From assembly GCF_001368815.1 (NCBI RefSeq), contig NZ_CTEI01000001.1, positions 496,001-560,000 of the forward strand: DNA of 64,000 nt, in the 5' to 3' direction. Position 1 is the first letter of the stretch. Every line of letters begins with the position of its first letter. The DNA comes from Paraliobacillus sp. PM-2. Its GTDB lineage: Bacteria; Bacillota; Bacilli; Bacillales; Amphibacillaceae. A program made the position numbers and the translations under genes. Below, piece after piece: positions 35,826 through 44,285 of this stretch. A model generated the notes under the pieces. It did no database searches. It was not told the DNA's origin and saw nothing but the letters and a program-made list of their open reading frames with translations.

Positions 35826-36467
35826 TTAAGCTTTAGAAAACCTTTTTTCTAATTTCGCAAAAATAAAATCTAACAGTAACGCAATCACAATAGCTACCAA
35901 TGTTCCGGTAAATATCATGTGTTGATCGTTATAGCCAATTCCTGACAATATCAAATCACCCAAACCTCCAGCGCCAATAAGAGCCGCCAGTGTTGTCCAA
36001 CTGATAATATAAACAGTCGTTACACGAATTCCTGACATAACATAGGGAAGGGCGACTGGTAATTCTACTTTAACTAGTCGTTGATAGGTGCTGTATCCCA
36101 TCCCTTTTGCAGCTTCTACAATAGCTGGATCAATCGATTGCACTCCAGTATAGGTGTTGCGAAGTAATGGTAAAAGGGCATACAAAAACAATGCTACAAC
36201 CGCTGGTGTGAAACCAATACCGAAAATGGGGATCATAATGGCTAGTAAAGCAATAGTAGGGATCGTCTGAAATATATTTGCTATATTAAAGATTACACTT
36301 TTTATCTTATCGCTTTTCATTTTTGTCATGTAGATGGCAAGTGGAATTGTCACCAATACAGAGAAAAATATAACGACGAAAGAGATGATAATATGTTCAT
36401 AGGTATATCCTAAAACAGAGTCATATTTATCTTGCCAAAAGTCAATGTAATCCATGATTATTTCCAT
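35826..36467 (-). CDS. opuCB: Osmolyte ABC transporter permease OpuCB
   Basis: The protein has 213 residues, or 209 if it starts at the ATG of MDYIDFW. The EAA-type loop is QSIDPAIVEAAKGMGYSTYQRLVKVELPVALP, and ISFVVIFFSVLVTIPLAIYM is the first helix. It pairs with OpuCD. Its ATG lies directly after the opuCA stop, so it is translationally coupled. The paired permeases share the same length, as usual in OpuC systems. Confidence 0.88.
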   Translation of the reverse strand: MEIIMDYIDFWQDKYDSVLGYTYEHIIISFVVIFFSVLVTIPLAIYMTKMKSDKIKSVIFNIANIFQTIPTIALLAIMIPIFGIGFTPAVVALFLYALLPLLRNTYTGVQSIDPAIVEAAKGMGYSTYQRLVKVELPVALPYVMSGIRVTTVYIISWTTLAALIGAGGLGDLILSGIGYNDQHMIFTGTLVAIVIALLLDFIFAKLEKRFSKA

Positions 36468-37580
36468 TTAAGCAACACCACTCTTACTTTCATAAAATTT
36501 GTGCAGCGCCTCCAACAACTGATTACCACCCAGAACGCCTGTAAGTTTTTTATCATTAGAAATAATAGGGATAATGGATTGTGTTTCCCTTACTTCTTTA
36601 ATTACGTCGTTTATATCTGTGTTTTCAGATACGGTTGTCGATTGATCTACTATCTCTGTTAATATCCCATCTTTGTTTGCTAATGCCTTGTACAGACTTA
36701 CAACTCCTATGAAAGTTTCCTTGTCGTCTACTACAGGAATTTGAGTGATATTCTTTTCAATCATTTTATTAATTGCCTCGTTAACGGAGGTTTTAGAGCT
36801 GACAAACGGATAATTCATATCAGCAAGTTCACTTAATGGTGGTAGTACTTGATCTAGACGATCTGACCCTATGAAATCTTTTACAAAATCATTTGCTGGA
36901 TTTTCAAGAATATCTTGTGGAGATCCTTTTTGAACAATAGTACCCTCCCTCATTAGAATAATTTGATTAGCAATTTTAATCGCTTCATCCATGTCGTGGG
37001 TAACAAAAACGATTGTCTTTTTAATCTCTTTTTGTAGACGAATAAGTTCATCTTGAAGTTGTTCTTTACTGATTGGATCTAATGCACTAAAGGGCTCGTC
37101 CATAAGAATGATTGAAGGTTCTGCAGCCAAAGCGCGAATAACACCAATTCGTTGTTGCTGTCCACCACTTAATTCAGAAGGATAGCGTTTTTTAAATGTT
37201 TTTGGTTCTAAGTCCACCATGTTCAATAACTCTTCAACCTTTTTATTGATTTTAGATTTATTCCATTTTAAAAGCCGAGGAACGGTTGCTACATTATTGA
37301 AAATAGTCATATGAGGGAATAAACCGATACTCTGAATGACATATCCCATTGTACGTCGGAGCTTAATCGGATCTATTTCTTTAATGTTTTTTCCATCAAT
37401 TAAAATTTCTCCGTCAGTATATTCTGTTAATCGATTTAGTAGCTTCATCAACGTGGTTTTTCCACAGCCACTTGGCCCAATCAATACATTTATTGCTCCT
37501 TCTTCAAATATAAGGTCAATCTCTTTTAAAGCTTGAAAACCGTCTTCATAAACCTTACTTACCTTTTTCAACTCAATCAT
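36468..37580 (-). CDS. opuCA: Osmolyte ABC transporter ATPase OpuCA with CBS domains
   Basis: The protein has 370 residues. Walker A is GPSGCGKTT (about 34-42), the signature is ELSGGQQQR and Walker B is IILMDEPFSALD. Two CBS domains follow at about 255-365 (FVSSKTSVNEAINKMIEKN and VSENTDINDVIKEVRETQ). In related OpuA systems CBS domains sense ionic strength or cyclic di-AMP. It powers solute uptake under high salt. It is the first gene of the operon; GGAGGTTCGC lies before the ATG. Confidence 0.9.
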   Translation of the reverse strand: MIELKKVSKVYEDGFQALKEIDLIFEEGAINVLIGPSGCGKTTLMKLLNRLTEYTDGEILIDGKNIKEIDPIKLRRTMGYVIQSIGLFPHMTIFNNVATVPRLLKWNKSKINKKVEELLNMVDLEPKTFKKRYPSELSGGQQQRIGVIRALAAEPSIILMDEPFSALDPISKEQLQDELIRLQKEIKKTIVFVTHDMDEAIKIANQIILMREGTIVQKGSPQDILENPANDFVKDFIGSDRLDQVLPPLSELADMNYPFVSSKTSVNEAINKMIEKNITQIPVVDDKETFIGVVSLYKALANKDGILTEIVDQSTTVSENTDINDVIKEVRETQSIIPIISNDKKLTGVLGGNQLLEALHKFYESKSGVA

Positions 37581-37640
37581 AAGCGAACCTCCTTATAAAT
37601 CTGCTACGTTCTCTTCACATATAATTGTTATTAAATTACT

Positions 37641-39707
37641 TTAAGTGAAATCCCTCGGAATCTCTGTTTCCCATGTTTTATGAAATACTTCTTTATCATT
37701 GTTTTCATAAGCGGTTAGTGTGTTTTTCAGGTAGTAAGTGGTTGCATCGCTGGTCATTTCACTATCACTAACTAGTTTGGTTTGCCAATCGGATCGTCCT
37801 AGTCTTAATTCCCATTTGCACTGTACATGGGCAGATAGTGGATCATTTTCCTTGATCGTAAAAGTATTATAATTTTTACTACCATATTCTATACCGTTAT
37901 GGTGAAGCTTTCTTTCGCCTTCATCAGAGAAGTCTTCTAGTTTCCATACGCCATTAATCAAATCATGTCTAACTTCACGCGTACGATTTTCCTCTCGTAG
38001 GATTTCTTTTCCAATCACTTCAGCTGTTTCTGGTGGACCAAAATGACCGCAATCTTCATCCTCAGGTTGTGGCGTTCGTACAGGTAGAGTCAGCTTCGTA
38101 TCTTTCCCTGAGTACACGTTAAGTGTGACGTTTTTGGATGAAGGCCAAGCCTGTGGCCAGGAAGTGGGGGAAAGGGCTACCTCCAATTGATGTCCTTTAG
38201 GAATTTGCTGTCCTAACACATCTAATTTTACTTTCACCTTATATTTCTTACCTGGTTCAAGGAGTTCAGGATGTTCATGCGAGTTGCGATGTGTTAAATT
38301 CAATAGTCCCCAGCTGATGAGTGTGGATTCCCCAGTTGGAGCTTTATCACATAGCCTAACAATCAATAAGGCATTTTCTTGATCGGAAGATAATTCTGCA
38401 TGTAATTCGGGATGTCCTAAAAGATCAGTCGTTTCCTCAAACGGTTTGGATGTAAATACTACTGATTTGCCATTTTCTGTACGTTGATCTCCAGGTAAAT
38501 CTCCAGGTTGTCCAAAGGGACAGAATACACCTGTGTAAAATCCGTGCTCTTGTACACTTGGAATACTAAATTTTTCTCCATCTGTGCTCTTTTCCGATAG
38601 GAGTTTTCCATTAGATAGCCAGAGAGATGTATCCTTCACATGTTTAGAAGGCCATGAATGATCCCCAACCCATTTACCTGGACGTTCGTCATAGGTTACT
38701 TGCGGTAACTCACTGTTCTGAATCCATGAAATTAACTTTGGTTCATCCATAATTCCTGTGTTTTTGCCTTTTAACCATTGATCCCACCAGCGCAAGCATT
38801 CTTGTAAAAAGCCGATTGCGGGATCTGGTGTTGCTACTTCTGGAAATTCATGAGCCCAAGGTCCAATCAAGCCTTTACTTTCTTTTGGTAAGTTCTCAAG
38901 TAAACGAAAAACAGCATTGGTATAGCCATCCTGCCAGCCACTGACGGTAAAAACGGGTATTTGAATGTCGGAATAATTTTCATTTATCGACCCATGTTTC
39001 CAATAGTCGTCCCTTCGTTGGTGTCTTACCCATTCTTCTACTAATGGTGGGGTGTTCTCAAGGCGATCTAACCAGTTTTCTTTCCACCCATCTCCAACAA
39101 CCTCGGGATCTTGCGGACGCGCATTATAAACAAACATGGTTGATGCCCACCAAAGCATGTCAGATGCTAGGATAGTACCACCTCGATAATGAACATCATC
39201 TGAATAACGGTCATCTGTGGAATCTAGTGTGATGATGGTCTTTAATGCAGGATGTTGTCTTGCTGCAACTTGAAGTCCATTAAAACCTCCCCAAGACTTT
39301 CCAATCATCCCAATTGCTCCAGTTGACCATGGTTGCTTGATAATCCAATCAAAAATTTCTAAGGCATCGTCTTGTTCCTGTTTGATATATTCATCTAACA
39401 AAATGCCGTCAGAGTCACCAGATCCACGGATATCAACACGAATGCTAGCATAACCATGTCCGGCGAAATAAGGATGTCTAGCTGAATCTCGAATAGCTGT
39501 AAAGTCGTTTTTGCGGTATGGGAGATATTCTAAAATAGCTGGTACTGGTTTAGCTTCAGCATCCTCAGGTAGCCAGATCGTTGCGGCCAACTTTGCTCCA
39601 TCTGACATCGGAATCCAAACGTGTTTGATTTTTCTTACTTTTCTTGGAAAGTCTTTTTTTATCTTGCGCTTCTCAGAATCTTTAATGTTAAATACCAATC
39701 TCTTCAC
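37641..39707 (-). CDS. CocE/NonD-family alpha/beta hydrolase (X-Pro dipeptidyl-peptidase S15-like)
   Basis: The protein has 688 residues. The N-terminal hydrolase domain has WIPMSDGAKLAATIWLPED, VDIRGSGDSDG and the nucleophile elbow GMIGKSWGG (Ser about 129). The catalytic Asp is likely in the FTVSGWQDGYTN region, and His in LIGPWAHEFP. A C-terminal jelly-roll domain (about 440-680) is typical. Members hydrolyse acyl esters or X-Pro peptides; the substrate is not predictable. No signal peptide is seen, so it is cytoplasmic. It stands alone between the opuC operon and a divergent gene. Confidence 0.85.
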   Translation of the reverse strand: MKRLVFNIKDSEKRKIKKDFPRKVRKIKHVWIPMSDGAKLAATIWLPEDAEAKPVPAILEYLPYRKNDFTAIRDSARHPYFAGHGYASIRVDIRGSGDSDGILLDEYIKQEQDDALEIFDWIIKQPWSTGAIGMIGKSWGGFNGLQVAARQHPALKTIITLDSTDDRYSDDVHYRGGTILASDMLWWASTMFVYNARPQDPEVVGDGWKENWLDRLENTPPLVEEWVRHQRRDDYWKHGSINENYSDIQIPVFTVSGWQDGYTNAVFRLLENLPKESKGLIGPWAHEFPEVATPDPAIGFLQECLRWWDQWLKGKNTGIMDEPKLISWIQNSELPQVTYDERPGKWVGDHSWPSKHVKDTSLWLSNGKLLSEKSTDGEKFSIPSVQEHGFYTGVFCPFGQPGDLPGDQRTENGKSVVFTSKPFEETTDLLGHPELHAELSSDQENALLIVRLCDKAPTGESTLISWGLLNLTHRNSHEHPELLEPGKKYKVKVKLDVLGQQIPKGHQLEVALSPTSWPQAWPSSKNVTLNVYSGKDTKLTLPVRTPQPEDEDCGHFGPPETAEVIGKEILREENRTREVRHDLINGVWKLEDFSDEGERKLHHNGIEYGSKNYNTFTIKENDPLSAHVQCKWELRLGRSDWQTKLVSDSEMTSDATTYYLKNTLTAYENNDKEVFHKTWETEIPRDFT

Positions 39708-39802
39708 CCTTTCTTACTATAGGAATGTGTTCATTCAACTATTATTTTTATTTTGTTTAGTGTTTCCGGTAATTTAAAAGGTATTCATCAATTTTAATAG
39801 CT

Positions 39803-39818
39803 GCCTGTCACTTCCCGT
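39803..39818. repeat. Weak REP-like TGCCTGTCACTTCCCG
   Basis: It differs from the TGCCTGTCACCACCCG copies in two bases. It may be a decayed REP unit. Confidence 0.35.
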
Positions 39819-39868
39819 TAAATAGAAAGCATTTTAAAATACACAGCTAGTAACGTATGAAATAAAAG

Positions 39869-39900
39869 AGCAGTGAAATAGTTTGCTTCGCTGTTTTTTT
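39869..39900 (+). terminator. Terminator-like hairpin in the leader of the ceramidase-like gene
   Basis: AGCAGTGAA (39869-39877) pairs with TTCGCTGTT (39887-39895) using G-U pairs, and a T7 tract follows. No + strand gene lies upstream, so it may be an attenuator of the gene at 39955. Confidence 0.5.
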
Positions 39901-39954
39901 GAATCATTTAGTATCAGGCACTATGTTAGAATGATGGTAGGAGGTAGGTGGAAG

Positions 39955-41229
39955 ATGCAAAATTATTTGATTGGTTATGCGCAAAAAATACTTACACCCC
40001 AATTACCTATTGATCTTGCTGGCTATAATCCGATAAGAAAAGCAATCGGGATTCATGATGACATATATGTTAGAGTGATCACTTTTAGCAATGATGAAGC
40101 ATTGCATGTGATTGTATCTTTAGATGTGTTGGCCGTAGACCATTTACTATATGATGGAGTAAAACAACGTTTGTTACGTAAAGGCATCGAACTGGACAGC
40201 TTACACATTTTCGCGACACATACACATTCGTCAGTAGCTGGTATTTGTGATACGGAAAATGGTGTATTGAAAGGCACAGAGGGAATAGTAGGGGAAGTGG
40301 ATGAAACCCTAGTTAATCATTGTGTTCATCACTGTACAGAAGCTATTCTAGCTGCGCTCGACAACAAGCAGTCCTTTACGATGGAGATTGCCAAAGGAAC
40401 AGTGACTGGTGTAGGGAAGGAAAGGCATAATCCTAATAAACCTGGTGATGAAGCCTTAGTAACTATTTGTTTTTATTTGGAAAATGGAAAAAAGCTGTTA
40501 TTGTATCACTTGGCTTGTCATCCAACCGTACTTAATAGTGAAAACGCTTATTTATCTGCTGATTTACCTCATGGGGTTGAGAAGAAGTTAGTAGGGTATG
40601 ATTTGGTTCTATTTATCAATGGGAATGGCGGTGACATAAGTACACGATTTACTCGAAATTCCTCATCCTTTGAACAAATCGATCGATTTGGTGAGATTAT
40701 TGCCCAGGCAATTAAGAAGACAACGAAGTACCCCTATTTTAGAGGTGCGATGCGTCACTATAAAGTAACGAATAAGGTGATTCATGTAAAGGCTAAAGAA
40801 GTCGAGTCCGTTCAGTTAGCCGAAGAACGATTGGAGAAACTAAAAAGAGAGGTTACCCCTGTTTTAGCCACAGCAGATCCAGCGGAACGTCGTGTGTTGG
40901 AATCTAGGCTGGAGGGTGAGAATACAAATCTTTTATTGGCGAAGAACCTGCGTGGCATAAAGGAGATTCCATTGCATTGTTCAATCATTCAAATGAATGG
41001 ATTAACAAGTGTGACGTTTCCTTCCGAAGTTTTTTCAAGTTTAACGAGAAAACTAAAAGCGAAGGATCAAGTTAGCGTGTTTGCTTATTGTAACGGATTT
41101 AACTTTTACTTAGCAGATGATGATGCGTATGAGAAAAACTATTATGAGGCATTAAGTAGCCCTTTTGCCAAAGGGGAAGGTGAAAGGATTATAGAAGAGA
41201 TAGAAACACTTTTAAGCGAGAATAAATAG
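39955..41229 (+). CDS. Neutral/alkaline ceramidase-like (N-terminal domain family) protein
   Basis: From ATG 39955 the protein has 424 residues. LIGYAQKILTPQLPIDLAGYNP, VIVSLDVLAVD, HIFATHTHSSVAG and LLYHLACHPTVLNSENAYLSADLPHGVEK follow the metal-binding histidine pattern of neutral ceramidases, and FINGNGGDISTRF the following loop. Bacterial members without a signal peptide probably act on other amides or sugar derivatives. AGGAGGT at 39939-39945 supports this start. It is in an operon with a SIS-domain protein, which suggests amino-sugar metabolism (inference). Confidence 0.75.
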   Translation: MQNYLIGYAQKILTPQLPIDLAGYNPIRKAIGIHDDIYVRVITFSNDEALHVIVSLDVLAVDHLLYDGVKQRLLRKGIELDSLHIFATHTHSSVAGICDTENGVLKGTEGIVGEVDETLVNHCVHHCTEAILAALDNKQSFTMEIAKGTVTGVGKERHNPNKPGDEALVTICFYLENGKKLLLYHLACHPTVLNSENAYLSADLPHGVEKKLVGYDLVLFINGNGGDISTRFTRNSSSFEQIDRFGEIIAQAIKKTTKYPYFRGAMRHYKVTNKVIHVKAKEVESVQLAEERLEKLKREVTPVLATADPAERRVLESRLEGENTNLLLAKNLRGIKEIPLHCSIIQMNGLTSVTFPSEVFSSLTRKLKAKDQVSVFAYCNGFNFYLADDDAYEKNYYEALSSPFAKGEGERIIEEIETLLSENK

Positions 41230-41241
41230 GAGTGATACGTC

Positions 41242-41970
41242 ATGGAAACAGAAAAATTTCTAAACTATTTTAAATCGATTTATCAAGATGTTATGGATCA
41301 TGAAGTTGAAAACATTAAAGAAGCGGCAGCATATGTGACCAACAGTTGTGAACAGGATGGAAGACTGTACGTGTTTGGTTCTGGTCATTCCCATATGATT
41401 GCAGAAGAAATATACATACGGGCAGGAGGCTTAGCGTTTGTAAAAGCGATTCTGCCTACAGAAGTAATGCTGCACGAAATGCCAAATAAAAGTACGTTTG
41501 TTGAAAGACTAACTGGTTATTCTGAATCATTGTTAGACCTTTATAAAGTGGAACAGAAAGATACACTGATGGTCGTTTCTAACTCTGGACGAAACAATGT
41601 GCCGGTGGAAATGTGCTTAGCAGCAAAGAAAAAAGGGATGAAAGTGATAGCCATTACCTCTGTAAAAGGATCAAAAGATGTTGCGTCACGTCATGCTTCA
41701 GGCAAGAAGATCTCGGATGTGGCTGATGTAACGATTGACAACCATGCGCCAAAAGGAGATGCTGGTTATTACATTGAGAATTTTCAAGTACCAGTAGGCG
41801 GTTCATCTGACTTTACTGGCATTGCGATAGCGCAAGCTTTAATTACGACTGTAGTGAGCAATTTGGTGCAAAAAGGAATAGAACCCCCGGTATTCAGAAG
41901 TTCTAATGTCGATGGAGCAGATGACTATAATAATCAATTATTTGAAACGTATTATGGCTATTGGAAGTAG
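41242..41970 (+). CDS. SIS-domain protein of the UPF0309 family
   Basis: The protein has 242 residues. RLYVFGSGHSHMIAEEIYIRAGGL and LMVVSNSGRNNVPVEMCLAAKKKGMKVIAIT are the two sugar-phosphate binding loops of SIS domains. HAPKGDAGYY and the C-terminal NVDGADDYN are typical of UPF0309. Members bind phosphosugars such as N-acetylglucosamine-6-phosphate or act as isomerases; the reaction here is not known. AGGAGTGATACGTC lies before the ATG. It is 12 bases after the ceramidase-like gene. Confidence 0.85.
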   Translation: METEKFLNYFKSIYQDVMDHEVENIKEAAAYVTNSCEQDGRLYVFGSGHSHMIAEEIYIRAGGLAFVKAILPTEVMLHEMPNKSTFVERLTGYSESLLDLYKVEQKDTLMVVSNSGRNNVPVEMCLAAKKKGMKVIAITSVKGSKDVASRHASGKKISDVADVTIDNHAPKGDAGYYIENFQVPVGGSSDFTGIAIAQALITTVVSNLVQKGIEPPVFRSSNVDGADDYNNQLFETYYGYWK

Positions 41971-41979
41971 GTGATAAAA

Positions 41980-42522
41980 TTGAAGAAAGCGATATATTTT
42001 GTTTCAATTATTATACTTATTTTTATAGGTTACTCATGGTATTATGTTAATCAATATCATATTGAAGATAATAGAACCGCTATTCAGTCTAACCTAACAG
42101 AATGGAGTAGCAGAGGTTCAGGAAGCATTCATCCTGATGTTATAGAGGTTGTACAATTAGATGATACAAGTTCCTATATTGTTTTATTTCAAACGCAAAG
42201 CAGTCATATGGGATATGCTCATATGATTAAAGGATGGAATGGTAAATTTAAAATTACCCACTCAGGACATGGAACAAACATTGTTAAATATCAAAAAATA
42301 CAAACAAACAAAGGTATGTACGGTATAATTGTTGGAAAAAATCCAGATTTGAAAATAGATCATATTATAGCAGATTTGTATGATGGAGATTTTAGTTTTA
42401 GCTCTAACGTGCGTGCCGATGAAAAATTTGTAAGATATGAAAAAATCCCTAATGATATAGAAGAACCTTTTCCCGCAGAGTTAACTTTCTATGACAAAGA
42501 AGGATCCGTCATTAAAAAGTAA
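41980..42522 (+). CDS. Membrane-anchored hypothetical protein
   Basis: The protein has about 180 residues, with one N-terminal membrane helix (KKAIYFVSIIILIFIGYSWYY without the charge ends) and an outer beta-rich domain containing SYIVLFQTQSSHMGYAHMIKGWNGKFKI. I do not recognise the family. TTG 41980 is favoured over GTG 41971 because TAGGTGAT precedes it at good distance. It is joined to the SIS gene end but a terminator follows. Function unknown. Confidence 0.65.
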   Translation: MKKAIYFVSIIILIFIGYSWYYVNQYHIEDNRTAIQSNLTEWSSRGSGSIHPDVIEVVQLDDTSSYIVLFQTQSSHMGYAHMIKGWNGKFKITHSGHGTNIVKYQKIQTNKGMYGIIVGKNPDLKIDHIIADLYDGDFSFSSNVRADEKFVRYEKIPNDIEEPFPAELTFYDKEGSVIKK

Positions 42523-42551
42523 GATTTCAAAATTAATAGATGCTTAAATTT

Positions 42552-42589
42552 AAAGGGAATCCGCATTCTACATGAGGTTCCCTTTTCAT
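42552..42589 (+). terminator. Terminator after the membrane-anchored gene
   Basis: AAAGGGAA (42552-42559) pairs with TTCCCTTT (42578-42585), followed by T-rich sequence. Confidence 0.6.
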
Positions 42590-42596
42590 TCTGTAA

Positions 42597-42640
42597 TGGA
42601 AAAGGCTCCTATCTATAGAGATAGGAGCCTTTTATTTATA
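42597..42640. terminator. Strong bidirectional terminator
   Basis: AAAGGCTCCTATCT (42601-42614) and AGATAGGAGCCTTT (42619-42632) are perfect reverse complements around ATAG. T-rich tracts follow on both strands. It serves the convergent gene at 42662. Confidence 0.85.
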
Positions 42641-42661
42641 AAATATTTTCCTTTTTCAAAG

Positions 42662-43048
42662 CTAAAAAAACCCGGGGTTGTTCCCAACATTACCATAAGG
42701 AGGCTTTCCAACTCCCTTTTTATAACCAGGTCCATATCCTGGGCCGCCACCGTATCCGCCGTAACCGCCATAGTTAGGACCATACCCGAAGCCAGGTCCG
42801 TACCCTGGACCATAACCGCCACCAAATCCCGGACCGTATCCACCGTAGCCTGGGCCATAACCAGGACCATAACCAGGTCCGTATCCTGGGCCAAATCCAC
42901 CATATCCACCACCATCAAATAATTCGCCACCTAAATAGCCTAATCCAGCTCCAATTAACCCTGTGGTTAGTGGACTGAAGCCAAAAAAACGCTCGTCTTG
43001 AGGTGGCATCTGATGATACATCGGATCATTTCCTCTCATTCCGTCCAT
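42662..43048 (-). CDS. Gly/Tyr/Pro-rich repeat protein
   Basis: The protein has 128 residues. After an N-terminal segment (NDPMYHQMPPQDERFFGFSP and one short hydrophobic stretch TTGLIGAGLGYLGGEL), residues about 45-115 are tandem GPGYGPGY, GYGG and GFGG repeats. Such composition is seen in spore coat or surface proteins of bacilli, but I cannot assign a family. GGAGAA lies before the ATG. The repeat codons make long antisense open frames that are not genes. The gene is monocistronic. Confidence 0.75.
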   Translation of the reverse strand: MDGMRGNDPMYHQMPPQDERFFGFSPLTTGLIGAGLGYLGGELFDGGGYGGFGPGYGPGYGPGYGPGYGGYGPGFGGGYGPGYGPGFGYGPNYGGYGGYGGGPGYGPGYKKGVGKPPYGNVGNNPGFF

Positions 43049-43345
43049 AATAAATTCTCCTTTTTCACATAGTTAGTATGTGATCGTGGTCTAGTCACAT
43101 TTTCACTATAGTGTATGTCAGTTTGCTGAAATGGACTGGGCAAATACATAGAATGGGTGAATGTCCACCCGGGTTTGTTGAATGAAAAGTTTTGAACAGT
43201 ACATCTGAAAATCAAGTTCTTATAATTAGGCAATAAAATACTTGATTATTAAAGGAAATCTTAGTCAGAATACTGAAATATATGATACGCTAAGGTTAAG
43301 TGAATTTACAATATAGAATTATTTTTATTCAACAAACGGGCCATT

Positions 43346-43837
43346 ATGCGGAATAAGGAGGGGATTAAAATACTTCTTTTTAAGCCAATTGATATACAAA
43401 AGCATCGTGACATAGTAATAAAATTTAGAAGGGATTCTTTTAAAGTAAGTTTCGGTGATAGCACGGGCTTCGGTGAAGACGAAGACTATCTTCAATGGCT
43501 AAGGAACAAAATCTGCGATCATCCGAAAGGTTTTGTTTTAATTGAGGAAGACGGTAAGGTGATAGGGCAACTTGAATTGTCTGTTAAAGAATTTCAAGGC
43601 AAAAGGATTGGCTATGTAAATCTGTATTATTTGATACCAGAAGAACAGGGACTAGGTAAGGGCAAGGAATTACACAATTATGCCAAACAGTTTTTCAAGG
43701 ATAATTATGTTCAAGAATACCACCTGAGAGTGTCGCCTACTAATACAGCAGCAATTGGATTTTATCGAAATAATGGAATGGTTGAGGTTGGGCCAGAAGC
43801 TGATGGTAAGGTGATTAGGATGAAAGGAAAATTATAA
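43346..43837 (+). CDS. GNAT-family N-acetyltransferase
   Basis: The protein has up to 163 residues. GFVLIEEDGKVIGQLELSV, VNLYYLIPEEQGLGKGKELH (acetyl-CoA binding QGLGKG, about 110) and LRVSPTNTAAIGFYRNNGM are the GNAT motifs A and B. The substrate is unknown. The ATG at 43346 has no ribosome site, while a strong AAGGAGGGG at 43355-43363 lies inside the frame and could serve a rare ATA (43370) or ATT (43364) start. That would give about 155 residues. A terminator lies downstream. Confidence 0.82.
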   Translation: MRNKEGIKILLFKPIDIQKHRDIVIKFRRDSFKVSFGDSTGFGEDEDYLQWLRNKICDHPKGFVLIEEDGKVIGQLELSVKEFQGKRIGYVNLYYLIPEEQGLGKGKELHNYAKQFFKDNYVQEYHLRVSPTNTAAIGFYRNNGMVEVGPEADGKVIRMKGKL

Positions 43838-43918
43838 AAGCCCTTCGTTATTTAAAACGAGGTTTATTCCATATAAGGGCGCGATTGTTGAAAAAAACGA
43901 TATTAATCCAGAACCAAC

Positions 43919-43950
43919 AGAACCTCCATTTATTGGAGGTTCTATCTTTT
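43919..43950 (+). terminator. Terminator after the acetyltransferase
   Basis: AGAACCTCC (43919-43927) and GGAGGTTCT (43935-43943) are perfect reverse complements, followed by ATCTTTTT. Confidence 0.75.
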
Positions 43951-43984
43951 TAAAAATAAAAACAACATTAAACTTTAACAAAGC

Positions 43985-44128
43985 CTATACCAAGAGCCTT
44001 TTGGTAGTAGACCGTAGGCAACAGTACCGCGCAACCCATTGGTGTACGCCTTGCACAATCTCTTCAATATTCGTTGCTTTAGTAATGGCTTCTATAACTT
44101 GAGTATTGGCTGTTGATCCTTTTTATAA
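43985..44128 (-). pseudogene. Decayed duplicate fragment of the adjacent peptide-binding lipoprotein gene
   Basis: This stretch matches 44870-45012 inside the intact binding-protein gene over about 140 bases with scattered differences. Shared stretches include AGAGCCTTTTGGTA, ACCGTAGGCAACAGTACC (with one change), AATCTCTTCAATATT and GTAATGGCTTCT. Small insertions break the frame. It is a partial tandem duplication now decaying, downstream of its parent. Confidence 0.75.
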
Positions 44129-44241
44129 CCTAAACGGGAATATATAAGATGGACAACTTTTTCTCCTCTGAGAAATAAATCATTTTTGATGCCTGAAATT
44201 GCCTTCTCAGCATCTAGGATCACCCAATATAGGTTCAATAA

Positions 44242-44273
44242 TAAAAAGAGAAGTAGGACTATGCCTACTTCTC
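44242..44273 (-). terminator. Terminator of the peptide-binding lipoprotein gene
   Basis: GAGAAGTAGG (44248-44257) and CCTACTTCTC (44264-44273) form a perfect 10-bp stem with a 6-base loop. On the - strand TTTTTATT follows. Confidence 0.85.
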
Positions 44274-44285
44274 AAACTGCTGTTT

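Noticed and set aside
42572-42930. Two long open frames overlapping the Gly/Tyr/Pro repeat gene in other frames
   Set aside because: They are by-products of the repeated GGN and TAY codons. One runs antisense and neither has a ribosome site.
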